Shown here: positions 37,659-49,911 of the stretch, in pieces
How positions within the stretch are numbered: the stretch's first letter is position 1
How the letters are laid out: each line of letters begins with the position of its first letter
Assembly: GCF_000208745.1 (NCBI RefSeq)
Contig: NC_030851.1
Location: forward strand, 7,985,313-8,049,312
Source of the DNA: Theobroma cacao
Taxonomy: Eukaryota > Streptophyta > Magnoliopsida > Malvales > Malvaceae
Direction: 5' to 3'
DNA: 64,000 bases
Notes under the pieces: model-generated
Seen by the model: only the letters and a program-made list of their open reading frames with translations
The model's database searches: none
What the model was told of the DNA's origin: nothing
Translations under genes and position numbers: made by a program

Positions 37659-40610
37659 TGTCAAACCCTGCTTTGTAAAATAATTATAATGTCATTCACA
37701 TGCTCGATAGAATATTTGTATATTTAGGAAGTTCGAAAAATCGTTAAAAGACGATATTGCCCTTAATGGTATCATTAAGTCGATTAAGCCTCAAACTAGT
37801 TCAAATAGGAATTTTAAGGTGAAATTAAGAGTTTCACAGTTCAGGGATGACTCAAAATGGTAATTAGGAGTTCGAGAATCAATTCGGAGTCAAACCGGAA
37901 TTTTCACTATCTAGGGGTAAAATTGTAATTTTTCCACTTACGGATAAAATTTGAGATTTTGAGAGAATTTAGATCACATTTGACAAATGGAGAATGGTAT
38001 GAGTATAAGGGATGAAAAATATGTCTATGGGCAATTTTTCAGTTTTTGGGGCAAAAATGTAATTTTTGACTTTTACGGGGGCAAAAGTGTAAATTTCAAA
38101 AATTACTCCACCAAGACTTTGGATAAGTCTGAGAATTTTATCTAAGCTATGGATATGTGGGACAAGTGTATGGTGAAAATTTGGAAACAAATGGATGGCT
38201 AGAATTTAAGAAATTAATAAAACAAAAAAAATGAATAAAATAATATTATATTATTTTAGCCTTTAAAAAGGTCAAAATTTCCAGAATTCTCATCTTCTTC
38301 AAGCTGTCCAAACCAGGAGAAAAAAGGGGGAAAAGAAATAAGAACCCTAGCTGAAAAATTTGGGGAAAATCAAGAGAAATCAAGAAATCAAGCATTAAAA
38401 AGGTAAATTTCATTGATTTTCCTTGTGATTTTCACTACCCATGCATTTTTTTCTCATTTCCATGCAAAATTAGAAAGTGGGTATGGACACCCATGCTGGC
38501 CAAACCTCCATGGATGAGTTTTGAGCTTGAGTTTTGGTTGATTTTAATTGAATTAAGTGATTTTAGTTAGGTTATATTGAAATATAGCAAAAATAAGCTA
38601 GAGATATAATTTTCTCCCATTGAAACCCATTATGCCGAATTTTCTAGGGGAATATTGGCTGCTGATCTTGATGTTTATTTGAGGAATTATGATGAATAAT
38701 GATGAATTATGAGCCTAGAAAAATAATGAGAATTTTCGGAGCAAAAATACGAATTTTTACCCATTAGGGGTATTTTCGTAATTTGCTATCGGGACTGATA
38801 ATTTGCACCACACTGAGGGACATTAAGTCAATTTGGGTGCAATTGAGGTATAGAAACTGAAAAAAATTAATTTGAGATTAAATTGGACGCGTTAGTAATT
38901 TAATCGGGTAATAGGCCGAATTAGGTCAGCACCGCATTTAAGCGGTAGTCGGATAAGTTGCATGTCATATCATGCATATATACCGAGCCTGAATTGATTT
39001 TATAATGGTCAAGCATTGATGTGGTGAATTATGTATTGTACATTGTGGATAGGTGGTGAGCAAATTACACTGGTAAAAGTACCAAGATTGTGCTTGAAGA
39101 CTGGGATTAGGAGTACATCGACTCCTAGAACTGTGAGTGGACAATTTATCGTCTTAAATATCTAGAGTAATTATACTTGTTTGATGCTTTTATTGAATGG
39201 TGAATTTAAATTATAAAATATTATGTTTTCCAATTAAAATTTTTTTTAATAAAAATGAGATTTATACTGGTTTTGAAATCAAATATTGTTTTGGGAAAAT
39301 TGAGTATATGGAGACTGTGTTGAAATTTATGATTTTATATGTTATTGAAATTGGGGCTTATGACACTATGGTAGCATGATGGCTAAATTTTTGGGGTTGG
39401 CATGAAATATATGAACAATTTTGGATTGGTCTCGGTAGACTGGATTACATTTTATTCGCCATATTATGCTACTGGAATTTTTATGGGTCTGGTGGTATAT
39501 TAAACGGTCACTGCAGTGGTGGGGGTTTCCGTGGACTGCCTATGAGAGGGGCACGGTAACTCAATTATATACTTACCTCCGGGGGGAGATGTTGGGTGAA
39601 GTATCTCCTGAGGTATGATTTGAGTGCACCTCACGTTCGGGCCACCACGTGAGAGTGAGACTCAGCCAACGCCAAGGAACGGCTGTGTGTCAGATGTGAA
39701 AACATGTTTATGGGTATGGGTCATTGAACAGCCTTGGCGGTCTCAGTGGGATACCTTGACGAAGGTACCCGCGAGAATGATATTGGCAGGGGCCAAGTTT
39801 AAAAAAATTCATAAGTCGGGGAAATTTTGATGAAAAGAAATTATTTGGTATAGATTGAAACGAATTTTGTGTTATGAACATTATTGAGATATAACGTTTT
39901 TATATTGTCTCCATCTACTCGGCTTTAGATGCTTTTGATGGTAATTGTTTACTCACTGGGATTATTTAATCTCACCCCTCTTCCTATCCATTTTTCAGGC
40001 TCAGGACAGTTTGTTGATAGTTGATTAAGACGAGAATTAATCTCGGAGTTGCATCATAGGAAGTAAGGGTTCGTAGCTCTACACCTTCTTGGTTAGTTGG
40101 GGGCCCACGTGTCACTGTAAACGAAATTTCATACTTTAATTATCTTTATTACTATATGAATAAATTTATTTTACTCTTACGCTACAAAAGTTATTTTAGG
40201 AAGACTTTGAAAATATTGTGTTTTAAGAAAATAGAATATTTTATTTAATATTTTTATTATATTCAAATAGCTATAATTTTACTTTAAACGAATGTTTTAG
40301 ACTTCAAAATTTAATTTAAATCATGAAATATGTGTTTCCACTTACATATTACATTTTTTCGGATTTCGAAATTTCAAAAAAAAAATGACGAAAATGCCCC
40401 AGTGAGCTAGAAAATAATATTTTTATTGTTTTGAGTTGGAAACAACTTATGATTTCTTGAAATGCGAGATTTAATAACTGTCGATCACCGGGAAGATGCG
40501 GAAGTTGATGCTAAGCCTTGCGGGGTTTCGATCGGCATTCGGGGTAATGAGTGCTTATCGGGACGTCGCGACGGTTGTCACGGGCCCGATGGGAGTTCCG
40601 GGTCGTGACA
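37659..40610 (+). mobile_element. Giant solo LTR 4 (3.0 kb)
   Basis: It starts TGTCAAACCCTGC, ends CCGGGTCGTGACA, with a perfect CATAA duplication (37654-37658 and 40611-40615). It sits between protease and integrase of copia B. Its 5' half resembles LTR 2 (GTTAAAAGACGATATTG, AAACTAGTTCAAATAGG, CCGCATTTAAGCGGTAG). The conserved 3' block is diverged to TTTACTCACTGGG (39,948-39,960), and its last 100 bases differ from LTRs 1-3. Confidence 0.9.
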
Positions 40611-40615
40611 CATAA

Positions 40616-42340
40616 TAAGTTTTTTTGAGACTTAGCAGAAAATAATTCATCTTTTATTATAAACTTTGTTCCTTCACGTAGTGAAATATTGGCTCTTTCG
40701 GTGCTTTCAATTAATTTTGTACTACCAAATATTATATTGACGTTAGTTTCATTTATTGTCAAGTAAGAAAAATATTTCTTATCTTTAAATATAGTGTGCG
40801 TTGTAGCACTATCTATTAGATATATATCTTCAAAACGGATGAATATCCACCTTTTCATCAAGAAAATAAAATATATATAGTATAAGAAACTTAAAATTTG
40901 CATAAGAGAACATTAAATATAAATTTTATTATTAAAACACATAAAAATTCTTAATAGACATTCTAAAACATATCAACTTCTTAATAGAGTTATACTAAAA
41001 CATACCAAGTTCCTAATAGAGTTATACTAAAACACATCAACAAACAATTGAATAAATTTCATTATTGGGATTTCCATTACCAAACAAATGATCAATTTGT
41101 GCTTCAAGTAGGCAAAAAATTAGCAACATCCAAGTGTGTTATATCAACTTGTTTATCATCTTCAACAAAATTTGTTTCGATATTTTTTCCTTTATCTTTC
41201 AATAATGCTTGATAAAGTTTAACAAGATGTTCTGGCGTACGACAGTTACGTGACCAATGGCCTCTCATGCCACATAAATAACAAACATTTTCTATATTCT
41301 TTTTATTTTGTCCACTTTTATCTTTTTCTTATATTTTTTCACTATTCATCAATTTCTGGTGGACGTTCTTATTATCAGAATGATAATTTGTATAATCACC
41401 ATGATTACAATAATTATGGTGACCTTTTCTACGTCCACAGCTATGATCGCAATTATGACCACGACCACGACTATAATTGCTAAATGATGTCACATTCACT
41501 TTAAGGAATGAAACAAAACCAGTTGGGTGAGATTTATGATTTTTCATCAATAACTCATTATTTTCCTCAACCATAAGAAAATATGAAATCAATTCAAAGT
41601 ATTTCTTAAAGCTTTTTTCATGGTATCGCTACTACAAGAGCACATTTGAGGTATGAAAAGAAAAGAATGTTTTTTTCTAACATATCGGCATCGGTCACCT
41701 TTTCTTTGCACAATTTTAGTTTAGAACTAATTCTATATAATGCTAGGTTATACTTACTTACAGTTTTAAAATTTTGCAATCGCAAATGCATCCAATCATA
41801 ACGAGTTTTTGACAGAATTACTATTTTTTATTGGTCATATTTTTCTTTTAGACTTTTTCAAAGGTAGATTGGATCTTTTATTGTGAGATGTTCAATTTTG
41901 AATCCTTTATGAAGATGGTGGCAAAGGAAAATCATTGCTTTTGCCTTACCTTGATTGGATGCTTTATTTTTGATTGTGTCTCCAAGACTCATATCATATA
42001 AATGAATTTTAGCATCTATAATCTAAGATAGATAGTTCTTCCAAGTAATATCAAGAGCCATAAATTTAAGCTTTGTAAGATTTGACATGGTGATTGTTTA
42101 AAAGAAAAGCATAGATGTTAGTATTACATAAAATATTATTATCAGTAAGCAAAACAATAAATTGGCTGATGAAAAATAATTAATATAAAATTGAAAATTG
42201 ACTTATTGTAGATTGGTAAAATATGGGCACAACAATAAAGCGACGATAGCCAAAAATTACTTGAAGAAAAATTGAACTTCGACTTTGAGATAATGATAAA
42301 AGTTAAATGATAGCAAAACTTGAGAGATTAGAGCATCATG
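40616..42340 (-). pseudogene. Copia B protease and gag
   Basis: Minus-strand frame at 40,620-40,850 keeps the retropepsin motif DSATTH (LIDSATTHTIFKDKKYFS), unlike copy A. Gag includes a zinc-knuckle-like CGMRGHWSRNCRTPEHLVKL at about 41,225-41,290 and a Gly/Arg/His/Asn-rich stretch (SRGRGHNCDHSCGRRKG) at about 41,400-41,480. N-terminal gag runs to about 42,090 with stops. Confidence 0.8.
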
Positions 42341-42347
42341 CTGATAA

Positions 42348-42685
42348 TGTATTATAAAATATAATTTAAAAAAACAAATAAAGAAAGAAAAGAAAAAGAA
42401 TAACTATAGAATAAGGTATTTAAAGGAAGAAAGAAGATCTTATTGAATGTGTGTTTACAAATGAAGTGAAAGGTCTATCTATAGACTAATAACCTCTTAT
42501 TTAGATAGAATTTACAAGATAAAAATAATACTAAGGGATTAGATGGATGGATTAAAACGAAAGTAGGTTGATAACTTAAAAAAAAAAAGATGAATGGATT
42601 AAATTCTAGTGTTAATCCAATCTAATTTACTTTCAAATCTAGATATAGATAACATAAATGGATATTCACAAAAATATTCATAACA
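42348..42685 (-). repeat. Copia B 5' LTR
   Basis: 338 bp ending in attcataaca. It contains a ~40-bp segment (aaaacgaaagtaggttgataac...) absent from the 3' LTR, flanked by ATGGATTAAA repeats. Confidence 0.85.
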
Positions 42686-42954
42686 AAAAATGAAATATTT
42701 TTTAGTTGTATTGCATATGTTTTAAAACCATTACTAATTTGATTAACGGAATTGATTAAATATATATTTGCTTAATGAAAGCGAAATTCAACTACTTAAC
42801 TATAACTTTTTTTTAGTGAAAAATCAATAATTTTATTATAATTTAAATACAAAATTTGGTGAAAAAATAATTAATTCATTATATTTCTATTAGTTCTTTG
42901 TTTTAATTTCATTTCCTCCACATGATTTATCTTTTAGTATATCCTTTATTTATT

Positions 42955-43350
42955 TTGGCATAATGTTTAAAAAAGTTATTAAATCATTTAAAAAAATTTA
43001 AATAAATCTTTATTTTTTATTGCATTTTATCAAATATCTTAATTTTATTTATAGTCAAATATATTCTTATTATTAATAATTAACTGATTACTATTAATTA
43101 AAATATCTTTTGTTATTTTATATATATGTGATGTTGATGTAGATTGTGAAAATGTCACATAATCATGTCACGTTAACATATCACGCCATAATTTATTATG
43201 ACATGTTAGAATGACATACTAACATCACATGTGTATAAAATGACAAGTGATATTTTGACAAATAACAATTAATCAATTATTAATAATAAAGACTTATTTG
43301 AATTTTTTTAAATAATTGATGATGGTTTTTTAAATATTATGTAATTTATT
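42955..43350. mobile_element. Foldback MITE-like element
   Basis: The left arm AATCATTTAAAAAAATTTAAATAAATC (about 42,985) is the near reverse complement of GACTTATTTGAATTTTTTTAAATAATTG (about 43,292). The two arms run inward over about 190 bp each and meet in a GTCACATAATCATGTCAC-type centre. There is no coding capacity. The remaining 43,351-43,800 before the phosphatase gene shows nothing I recognise. Confidence 0.75.
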
Positions 43351-43837
43351 TTTAATTCTCAAGAGCTCTCTTGATATGCAATTTTAAAATGAAAATTCTA
43401 AATTCAATATTTTATTTAACAAACGTTATATGTTTCACATATATCACATGCTTCAAACTGAACTCGATTTTGATTTTATAATAAGCAAAAGTTTAATTGG
43501 GAAAATGATCATAAAATAAAAAAATAATTTCACTGGCTTAAAATTCTTTTACGCTAGTAATCAGCACGCTGCAAGAGATATAAAAAAACAAAAAAAGGCA
43601 AAGGAGAAATAATTAGGGTATTAATTGAGACGCTGTCGTTTTCGCTACCCTTTTAAGCCTTTTCCACATCTTCCTTAAAATGAAAACAAAAAATAAAAAC
43701 TAACGCCCAGATCTGTTTGTATGTTGGGCTCTATTGTTTAAACGAAAGACGGACGAAAAAGCAAGAGAGAAAAAAAAAAGAGAAAAGAAAAGTGTGTCCA
43801 TTGAATTTTTCTTCTTCTCGCAGTCACTCCTCTGGTT

Positions 43838-43845
43838 AAAACCCT
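43838..43845 (+). promoter_or_regulatory. Telo-box (AAACCCTA) in PP6 gene leader
   Basis: AAACCCTA lies about 105 bases upstream of the ATG at 43950. Telo-boxes are common near start sites of growth-related plant genes. Two inverse copies (TAGGGTTT) occur in intron 1 near 44,082 and 44,134. Confidence 0.5.
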
Positions 43846-43949
43846 AGATACTGGGAGAAGAGCGTAAAATTTTATATTTATTCAGGTTTTTTTTCCCTTA
43901 AAGAACACACCAACAGAAAAAGAATTCAAATTCCAAAGAAGAGGAATCG

Positions 43950-46900
43950 ATGGATTTGGATCAGTGGATAGTAAAGGTTAAAGAAGGCCAGCATCTTCTG
44001 GAAGACGAGCTTCAGCTTCTTTGCGAATACGTATTTCTTTCTCTTTTTTTTCTTTGTTTTGTTTTGCCCATTTCTACTTCTAGGGTTTTAAATTGGTTAT
44101 CTTTTCTTTATGTTTACATTGATGCGTAAAACTAGGGTTTGTGTGGTTTCTTTTGGTGATTGAGAAATTGAGAGAAATTCGAAACTGAATGCTTGATTTG
44201 TTAAAATGAAGCTGAGCATTTGGAAATGAATTAAGAATTGCAAGAAAATGTTAGCTTCATTTCTGTACTTGAAACTTATGGCATCTGTGCATTTTTTGTT
44301 TTAAAATTTTAGTGCTTAATTATTCTATCTGTTAGTATTGTTTCTAAAGAATTTGGGACATATAACTGAGTTATTTAAGTTTTATTTTATAATAAAAGCA
44401 AAGCTTCCAGACCTGGAATAACTTGCATTTCTCAGGATTTTATTTGATTCAAGAATTTTATGCATAATTTTTTGTTTTATATCAGTTGTAGTATTTAGTT
44501 TCTATGTTATTCATTTTGGTGGATTAATTTGGTTGTTGTCAACTTGCATATTCTTTGTGTCATTTAATCTGAATGTGGATCATTATTTACTTTATTTTGT
44601 AAAACATTACAGGTAAAAGAAATCCTCATTGAGGAGTCGAATGTTCAACCTGTCAACAGTCCAGTAACTGTCTGTGGTGATATCCATGGCCAATTTCATG
44701 ATTTAATGAAGCTTTTTCAGACAGGAGGTCATGTACCAGAGACAAATTACATTTTTATGGTATAGTTTAGATTTCCTGTGTGGAAATTGTTGTGAAAATT
44801 TTATATGCTGTCGATATCTGTTATAGATTTTGGCATCAACCATCGGGTGCTAAAATTCGTTTTTCCTTGGACAGGGAGATTTTGTTGATCGAGGTTATAA
44901 TAGTCTTGAAGTTTTCACTATTCTTTTGCTTCTTAAGGCAAGGTATGCCCTCTGGATACATGCTTAAGCATCTTATAATTTTGATCAGGGTTTATCTCTT
45001 GATTTTCAACCATGTACTTGGGTGCATTATTTCTATGCTCGTGACTTGTTCGCTGTTCACTATGTGATTACCTGCCCAATTCTCTTGACCTCTAATGTAC
45101 AATGTACCTTCAAGTTAAGGTGTATCTGATCTTTGTTTTCATCAGCACCAATGTACACAGTTCAAATTGTTGAGTGTGGTATAGGAAGAACAATCAATGC
45201 TCATTCTTATTTATTTTGAAATTACTACTTTATTTCTACTTCAGGTGGAAAGATCCTCTTGAAGCTATCATGGTGTTTTGGCAGCAAGATAGTGGGATAT
45301 ATTGTATACATCGTCATTCTTGCATTTAAAAAACTCAAAAAACTGATATCATGAGTTAGTTCTGCTATTGATTTTTCTAAGAATTTTATAAGGAAATTAA
45401 ATTTCTGGTTCTGTTTCTTTGGCGTGTTAGGTTATTAAATGATGTTTCTTGTTTGAAATAAGAGGTAACATTGTGTTTCGCTTATATGTTCTGAATTATA
45501 GGTACCCAGCTAATATCACTCTCTTGCGTGGGAATCATGAAAGCAGACAGTTAACTCAGGTGTGCCTTTGAATTATACCACAATGGAACATGCTTGTAAA
45601 GACCTTATATAATAAATGCTTGTTCTATTGTGTGCAATTAAAAGTATGTCAGACTGTCTTTTCTTTTTCTTTCTTTGAAGCTGTCTCTTGTCATGCTTAA
45701 AGCTTGGTTATAGTTTCAGGATTACTTTTTTCATTTTTCTCTTGAGGACAAAAGGAATTGAATGCCTTTCGAAGGGCAAATTACTGAAAATCTGAGGTTA
45801 AATTTTGAGAGTAGTAGTCTGAATGTGACGATAATAGTTATTGGAAGTTCTATTTGCAATACTGTATTAGTTTGATTTTTAGGGTTGTTGAGTAGTGCTC
45901 TGAAGCTGGAATTTTTGAGAAAAGCATCGCAAATGCTGTGGACTGACAGTTGTGGTGTTCATTATCATGACTAGGTTTATGGTTTCTATGATGAGTGCCA
46001 GAGGAAGTACGGAAATGCTAATGCATGGCGGTATTGTACAGATGTTTTTGACTATCTTACGCTTTCAGCTATTATAGATGGGACTGTAAGCATTTTCACT
46101 CTACACCATCTATATCTAAGCACCTTATTTGCATCTCTTTAATTGATCTATTAGTTTCTATTTTGCAGGTACTTTGTGTACATGGTGGCCTTTCTCCTGA
46201 CATACGAACAATTGATCAGGTATATTTCTTTTTGGCTTAGGTTTTGGTTGACTGGAGATGTGTATTTACAGCAATCCTAGAAGTTCACCCAATTTTTAAC
46301 TTATCATATATTTCACTTGTTCTTACTTCTACTTGTCATGTCCTGTATTTTTAGAGTATTTACAAGTAGTCCAGATATTTGTTGTGATGGCAACTTGCGT
46401 ATGTTGAAGTTTAGGCTAGTTCTCTAGTTTATAGCATGAATAATTATGTAGTACACTGGTGTGAGACATCTTGAGGAATGAAATAAAAACAAGGAACGTA
46501 TGGTGGCTCTTTTCCTCCTTCCATTTGAGGGGAGGGCGAAATTAGTAGTCAACAGAAGATGACGAATTTCTAAAGAAATAGTGTGAAGTCTATAGTTCTT
46601 TTTCATTGATACTGTGGACTGTTTGAGCTGTGTTTAGACTCTCTGAAGAAGTTGATTATGCAAACTTTCTGGTTTTTGTCCGTTAAGGGGTTGCATTGTA
46701 GCATTGGACTTTATTGACTTTGTAACTATCTAGTGTCAGGATTAATATCTTCCCTATTCATTTTAGTGAATAACCATCCACTCCAAATCTTATTAAGTAA
46801 AAAGTAAGAACTGGGTTGTGCATTTGCATATTATTGGGATTCTTCCGAAGGGATAGTTGACTCTTTAGTCAATCATCATCTATTTCACATAGGTGGTATT

Positions 46901-47800
46901 TTCCTTAACAAGTACTAGTTTTCCCAATGGAGTTGTTCGACTATAAGTGTAGTGATTGTTAGTTTGTTTTGTCATTTCATTATATGATGTTGATGTGCAT
47001 TTTTTTTCCTCTGCTTTTATGCCAGATAAGGGTAATTGAGCGGAACTGTGAAATTCCTCATGAAGGCCCATTCTGTGATCTCATGTGGAGTGATCCTGAA
47101 GATATTGAAACATGGGCAGTCAGTCCACGTGGAGCGGGTTGGCTATTTGGGTCCAGGGTCACATCTGAGGTAATTGATATCATCTCAGTCTATGCTTATG
47201 TTGTCATGCTGAAAGAATAATTTTGACCTTTTCATCCATTGCAGTTTAACCACATAAATAATCTTGATCTTGTTTGTCGAGCTCACCAACTTGTGCAAGA
47301 AGGTCTTAAGTATATGTTTCAGGATAAAGGCCTAGTAACTGTGAGACACTAAAGCTCTGTTTTCACCCTTTTTGCTTTATGGTATTAAGAGCTTAATGGA
47401 ATTTCTTGATTATTGATTTTTTCAGGTGTGGTCTGCACCGAATTATTGTTACCGTTGTGGGAATGTAGCTTCTATTTTGAGCTTCAATGAGAATATGGTG
47501 AGAATTTTTTTCTTGTGCATTTCTTCTACAAAAGACCTTAGTCTGCCTTTGGTATCAAATTTAATTAGGATTGCAGGTTGTTTTTCCAGTTATGTCTGTT
47601 AAAATGGTTACAGCAAGCAAGATCTTTCCTAGGTCATAGCTAGTATTGATAATACTGTAATCTCTTCCTCAAAGTGGTTCTATTCATGATGCTTATTGTT
47701 TTTGGTGTTTCTTCAGGAGAGAGAAGTGAAGTTCTTCACTGAGACGGAAGAGAATAATCAGATGAGAGGGCCCAGGACAGGAGTTCCTTATTTCTTGTAA
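43950..47800 (+). CDS. FYPP: PP6-type serine/threonine phosphatase catalytic subunit (FyPP-like), ten exons
   Basis: Exons 43950-44030, 44613-44759, 44875-44942, 45502-45559, 45975-46085, 46169-46219, 47026-47169, 47245-47340, 47426-47497 and 47717-47800 join in frame to 303 residues, the usual FyPP/PP6 length. The metal-site motifs are intact: GDIHG (49-53), GDFVDRG (77-83), GNHE (109-112) and the [11 protein letters not shown] region. The C-terminus is [13 protein letters not shown] (RTGVPYFL), matching the carboxymethylated PYFL end of PP2A-like enzymes. Start [20 protein letters not shown] matches the phytochrome-associated FyPP group. In Arabidopsis these act with SAL and PP2A A-type subunits and dephosphorylate PIN proteins, ABI5 and phytochrome. 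All splice sites are GT-AG; I saw no break. Whether it is FYPP1- or FYPP3-type cannot be told. Confidence 0.95.
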
Positions 47801-48481
47801 TCAAAGGGAGTTACATACTGCAGTACTTGTAAAATTATCCAAGCATTTGGTTGTTCAAAGGAGGTGTAACAAGGAAGCCTTGATATGGTGTTTGCAGATG
47901 GACCTGTCCTGGAAATTTTGTCTGGTCCAAGCTGCTTCTGGGGTACTAGTGGGATGTGTGTCAAGGTTGCTGTGTGTTGCAACATGGCTTTTTCTTTAAA
48001 CGTCGGTCATCATTCCCATACGTTCTTTATTAATATATGCTACTTGATGTTTAGTTAATGTCTGTTTTGAATTCCTGGGTTGTGTATTTGTTTCATTATG
48101 TATACTGCTTCATCTAGTTCAAAAAATTTATCATTTTATGTTTTCCTTTGTACTGAAATGAGATTGGATCAATTTTGTTTGCAATTGGGATTCTTGAAGT
48201 TGATTGTGGCAGTTCCAATTGTATAATGAATTGTTTCTGTTAATCAGCTGCTACAGGTTCTAATTTCTTGTTCACTTGAAGATTGAAGCTGGTTCATGGA
48301 AATGAATCAAAAAGCAGACATGTTTGGGCAAGAAAGTACACTTATGTCATTCTTATTAATGCTAGCTTGTCGGGTATCTGGAAATGAAGAATTTCATCAG
48401 TTTTCTAGGAAAAATAAATAGGTCAATCCTGGGATGTTTCTTTAATGTTTATCCAGAATTAATATGATTGGTTCCTACTTC

Positions 48482-48533
<52 letters not shown>

Positions 48534-48980
48534 TTGTGAAGAATAATTTTGTAATTTTAGAAATAACTATTAAAATAAATTAAACTGTTTTTAACTAAAG
48601 TTAGTCATTAGATGAAAAAATTGCTTTTAAAATTATTTCAAATAAATTAAATATTTCCAATTTTATTTTTTCCTCGTTTGTCTGCTGTGTTGATTTTGTT
48701 GTGCTCTCTATTATTCTCTCTTTTCATCAACTCTCTTTAATTTTACCACTATCACCGTCTCTCTTTATTCTTGTCATTTTGTTAACTCGTCGTCAATTTA
48801 CAAGTTAAAGAATCATCAATCTACAGATCAAAAAATATAACATGAAAGATAATAACACATTTTTGGATCTATTAGATTACAATCACAAAACCCCCTATCA
48901 TTAATCTATAAATCAAAAAATATGACATGGTGAGTAACAATAGGTTTTTAAGTTTATTGATATTGAGTTTTCAATGATGC
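47801..48980. other. PP6 3' flank, then AT-rich spacer
   Basis: The first ~250 bases are likely 3' UTR. A microsatellite lies at 48,482-48,530 (listed separately). The rest is AT-rich spacer with no gene signal. Confidence 0.55.
48482..48530. repeat. Compound microsatellite (TA)n(GA)n
   Basis: About ten TA units run directly into about fourteen GA units. Confidence 0.95.
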
Positions 48981-48989
48981 AAGTCTAGT

Positions 48990-49420
48990 AGAACATACCT
49001 TAGTATGTAACAAAGTGATTCATGCTTTAGCATGTAATATTAGTAGGAAAAAGAAAGCTTTGGCATGTAACATTTGGTGTTGAAGTTTTAGTCTTGGCAT
49101 GTAACATTTGGTACCGAAGCTTTGACCTTGACATGTAACATCTTTTGCTTTAGTTTTAGTGCTTTGGTTTTGGTGTGTAACATCTGGTGCTGAAGTTTTG
49201 GTCTTGGCATATAACATCTGCTACTGAAGTTTTAGTATGTAACATCTTTTACTTTGGCTTTAACGTGTAACCTTTTATAGTGAAGCTTTGGCCTTGGCAT
49301 ATAACATATTGTGCTAAAGCTTTGACTTTGACGTGTAACATTTGCTGTTGAAATTTTGGTGTATAACATCTTTTGCTGAAGCATGTAACATCTACTTAGG
49401 CTTGTAGTGTCTTTGTTTTT
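48990..49420. repeat. Irregular minisatellite built on GGCATGTAACAT
   Basis: Units of about 34-42 bp such as cttggcatgtaacatttggt + accgaagctttgac recur at least ten times with drift. The minus strand gives short open frames (49,020-49,217 and 49,232-49,504) whose peptides repeat words like CYMPRPKLQ and MLHAKAK. I read these as by-products of the repeat, not genes. Looser copies of the TGTAAC word continue to about 49,570. Confidence 0.75.
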
Positions 49421-49911
49421 CCTTTTTGTTATTAAATATGGCATGTAACTTTCTTCTTTGTATTTCACTACAACATAAACACTTGAAATTAAAACGTGTA
49501 ACAACTTTTTTTCAACTGTAATAATATTTTTTTAAGCATAGCATGTAATAACAATATTTTTTAAACATAGTGTGTAACTTGTTTTCTGTTTTTGTATTTC
49601 ACTAGGATATAAAACTTTTGAAATTAAATACTTTCACGATAGAAATAAAAGTTTAAAATTAAAAAAGAATTTGACGTGAAAATGAATATGTATTGAAAAA
49701 TTATTCAATGTTGCTGGAATAAAATGGATTTGGACAAAAAGATATTATCCAAAATCCTCTAATTTAGATTTTTGGTTATTTTATTTGTTTTTAATAAAAG
49801 AAAATTAAAATATGCTAGTATTATAAAGAAAAGAGAGAGAAATCAAATCCATCAAAACAAAATTGAAAATCAGCATATTGAAACTTAATTTTGCTAATGT
49901 TAATACATTTT

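Larger units (their letters stand above)
30871..42685 (-). mobile_element. Ty1/copia retrotransposon B, interrupted by two solo LTRs
   Basis: LTRs lie at 30,871-31,192 (3' LTR) and 42,348-42,685 (5' LTR). Minus-strand order is gag (42.3-41.0 kb), protease (40.9-40.6), GAG-pre-integrase and integrase (37.5-36.6), RT (36.1-35.3 and 32.3-31.9), RNase H (31.9-31.6): canonical copia. A primer-binding-like ATTATCAGCATGATGCTC (tRNA-Met type, diverged) abuts the 5' LTR and a purine run AAGAGAGAG precedes the 3' LTR. Removing the two solo LTRs leaves about 5.8 kb. Frames contain stops, so it is not active, but it is less decayed than A. I could not find a clean target duplication. Confidence 0.88.

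Noticed and set aside
49020..49504. Two minus-strand frames with repeated peptide words
   Set aside because: They are produced by the minisatellite period; there is no promoter, intron or family support.
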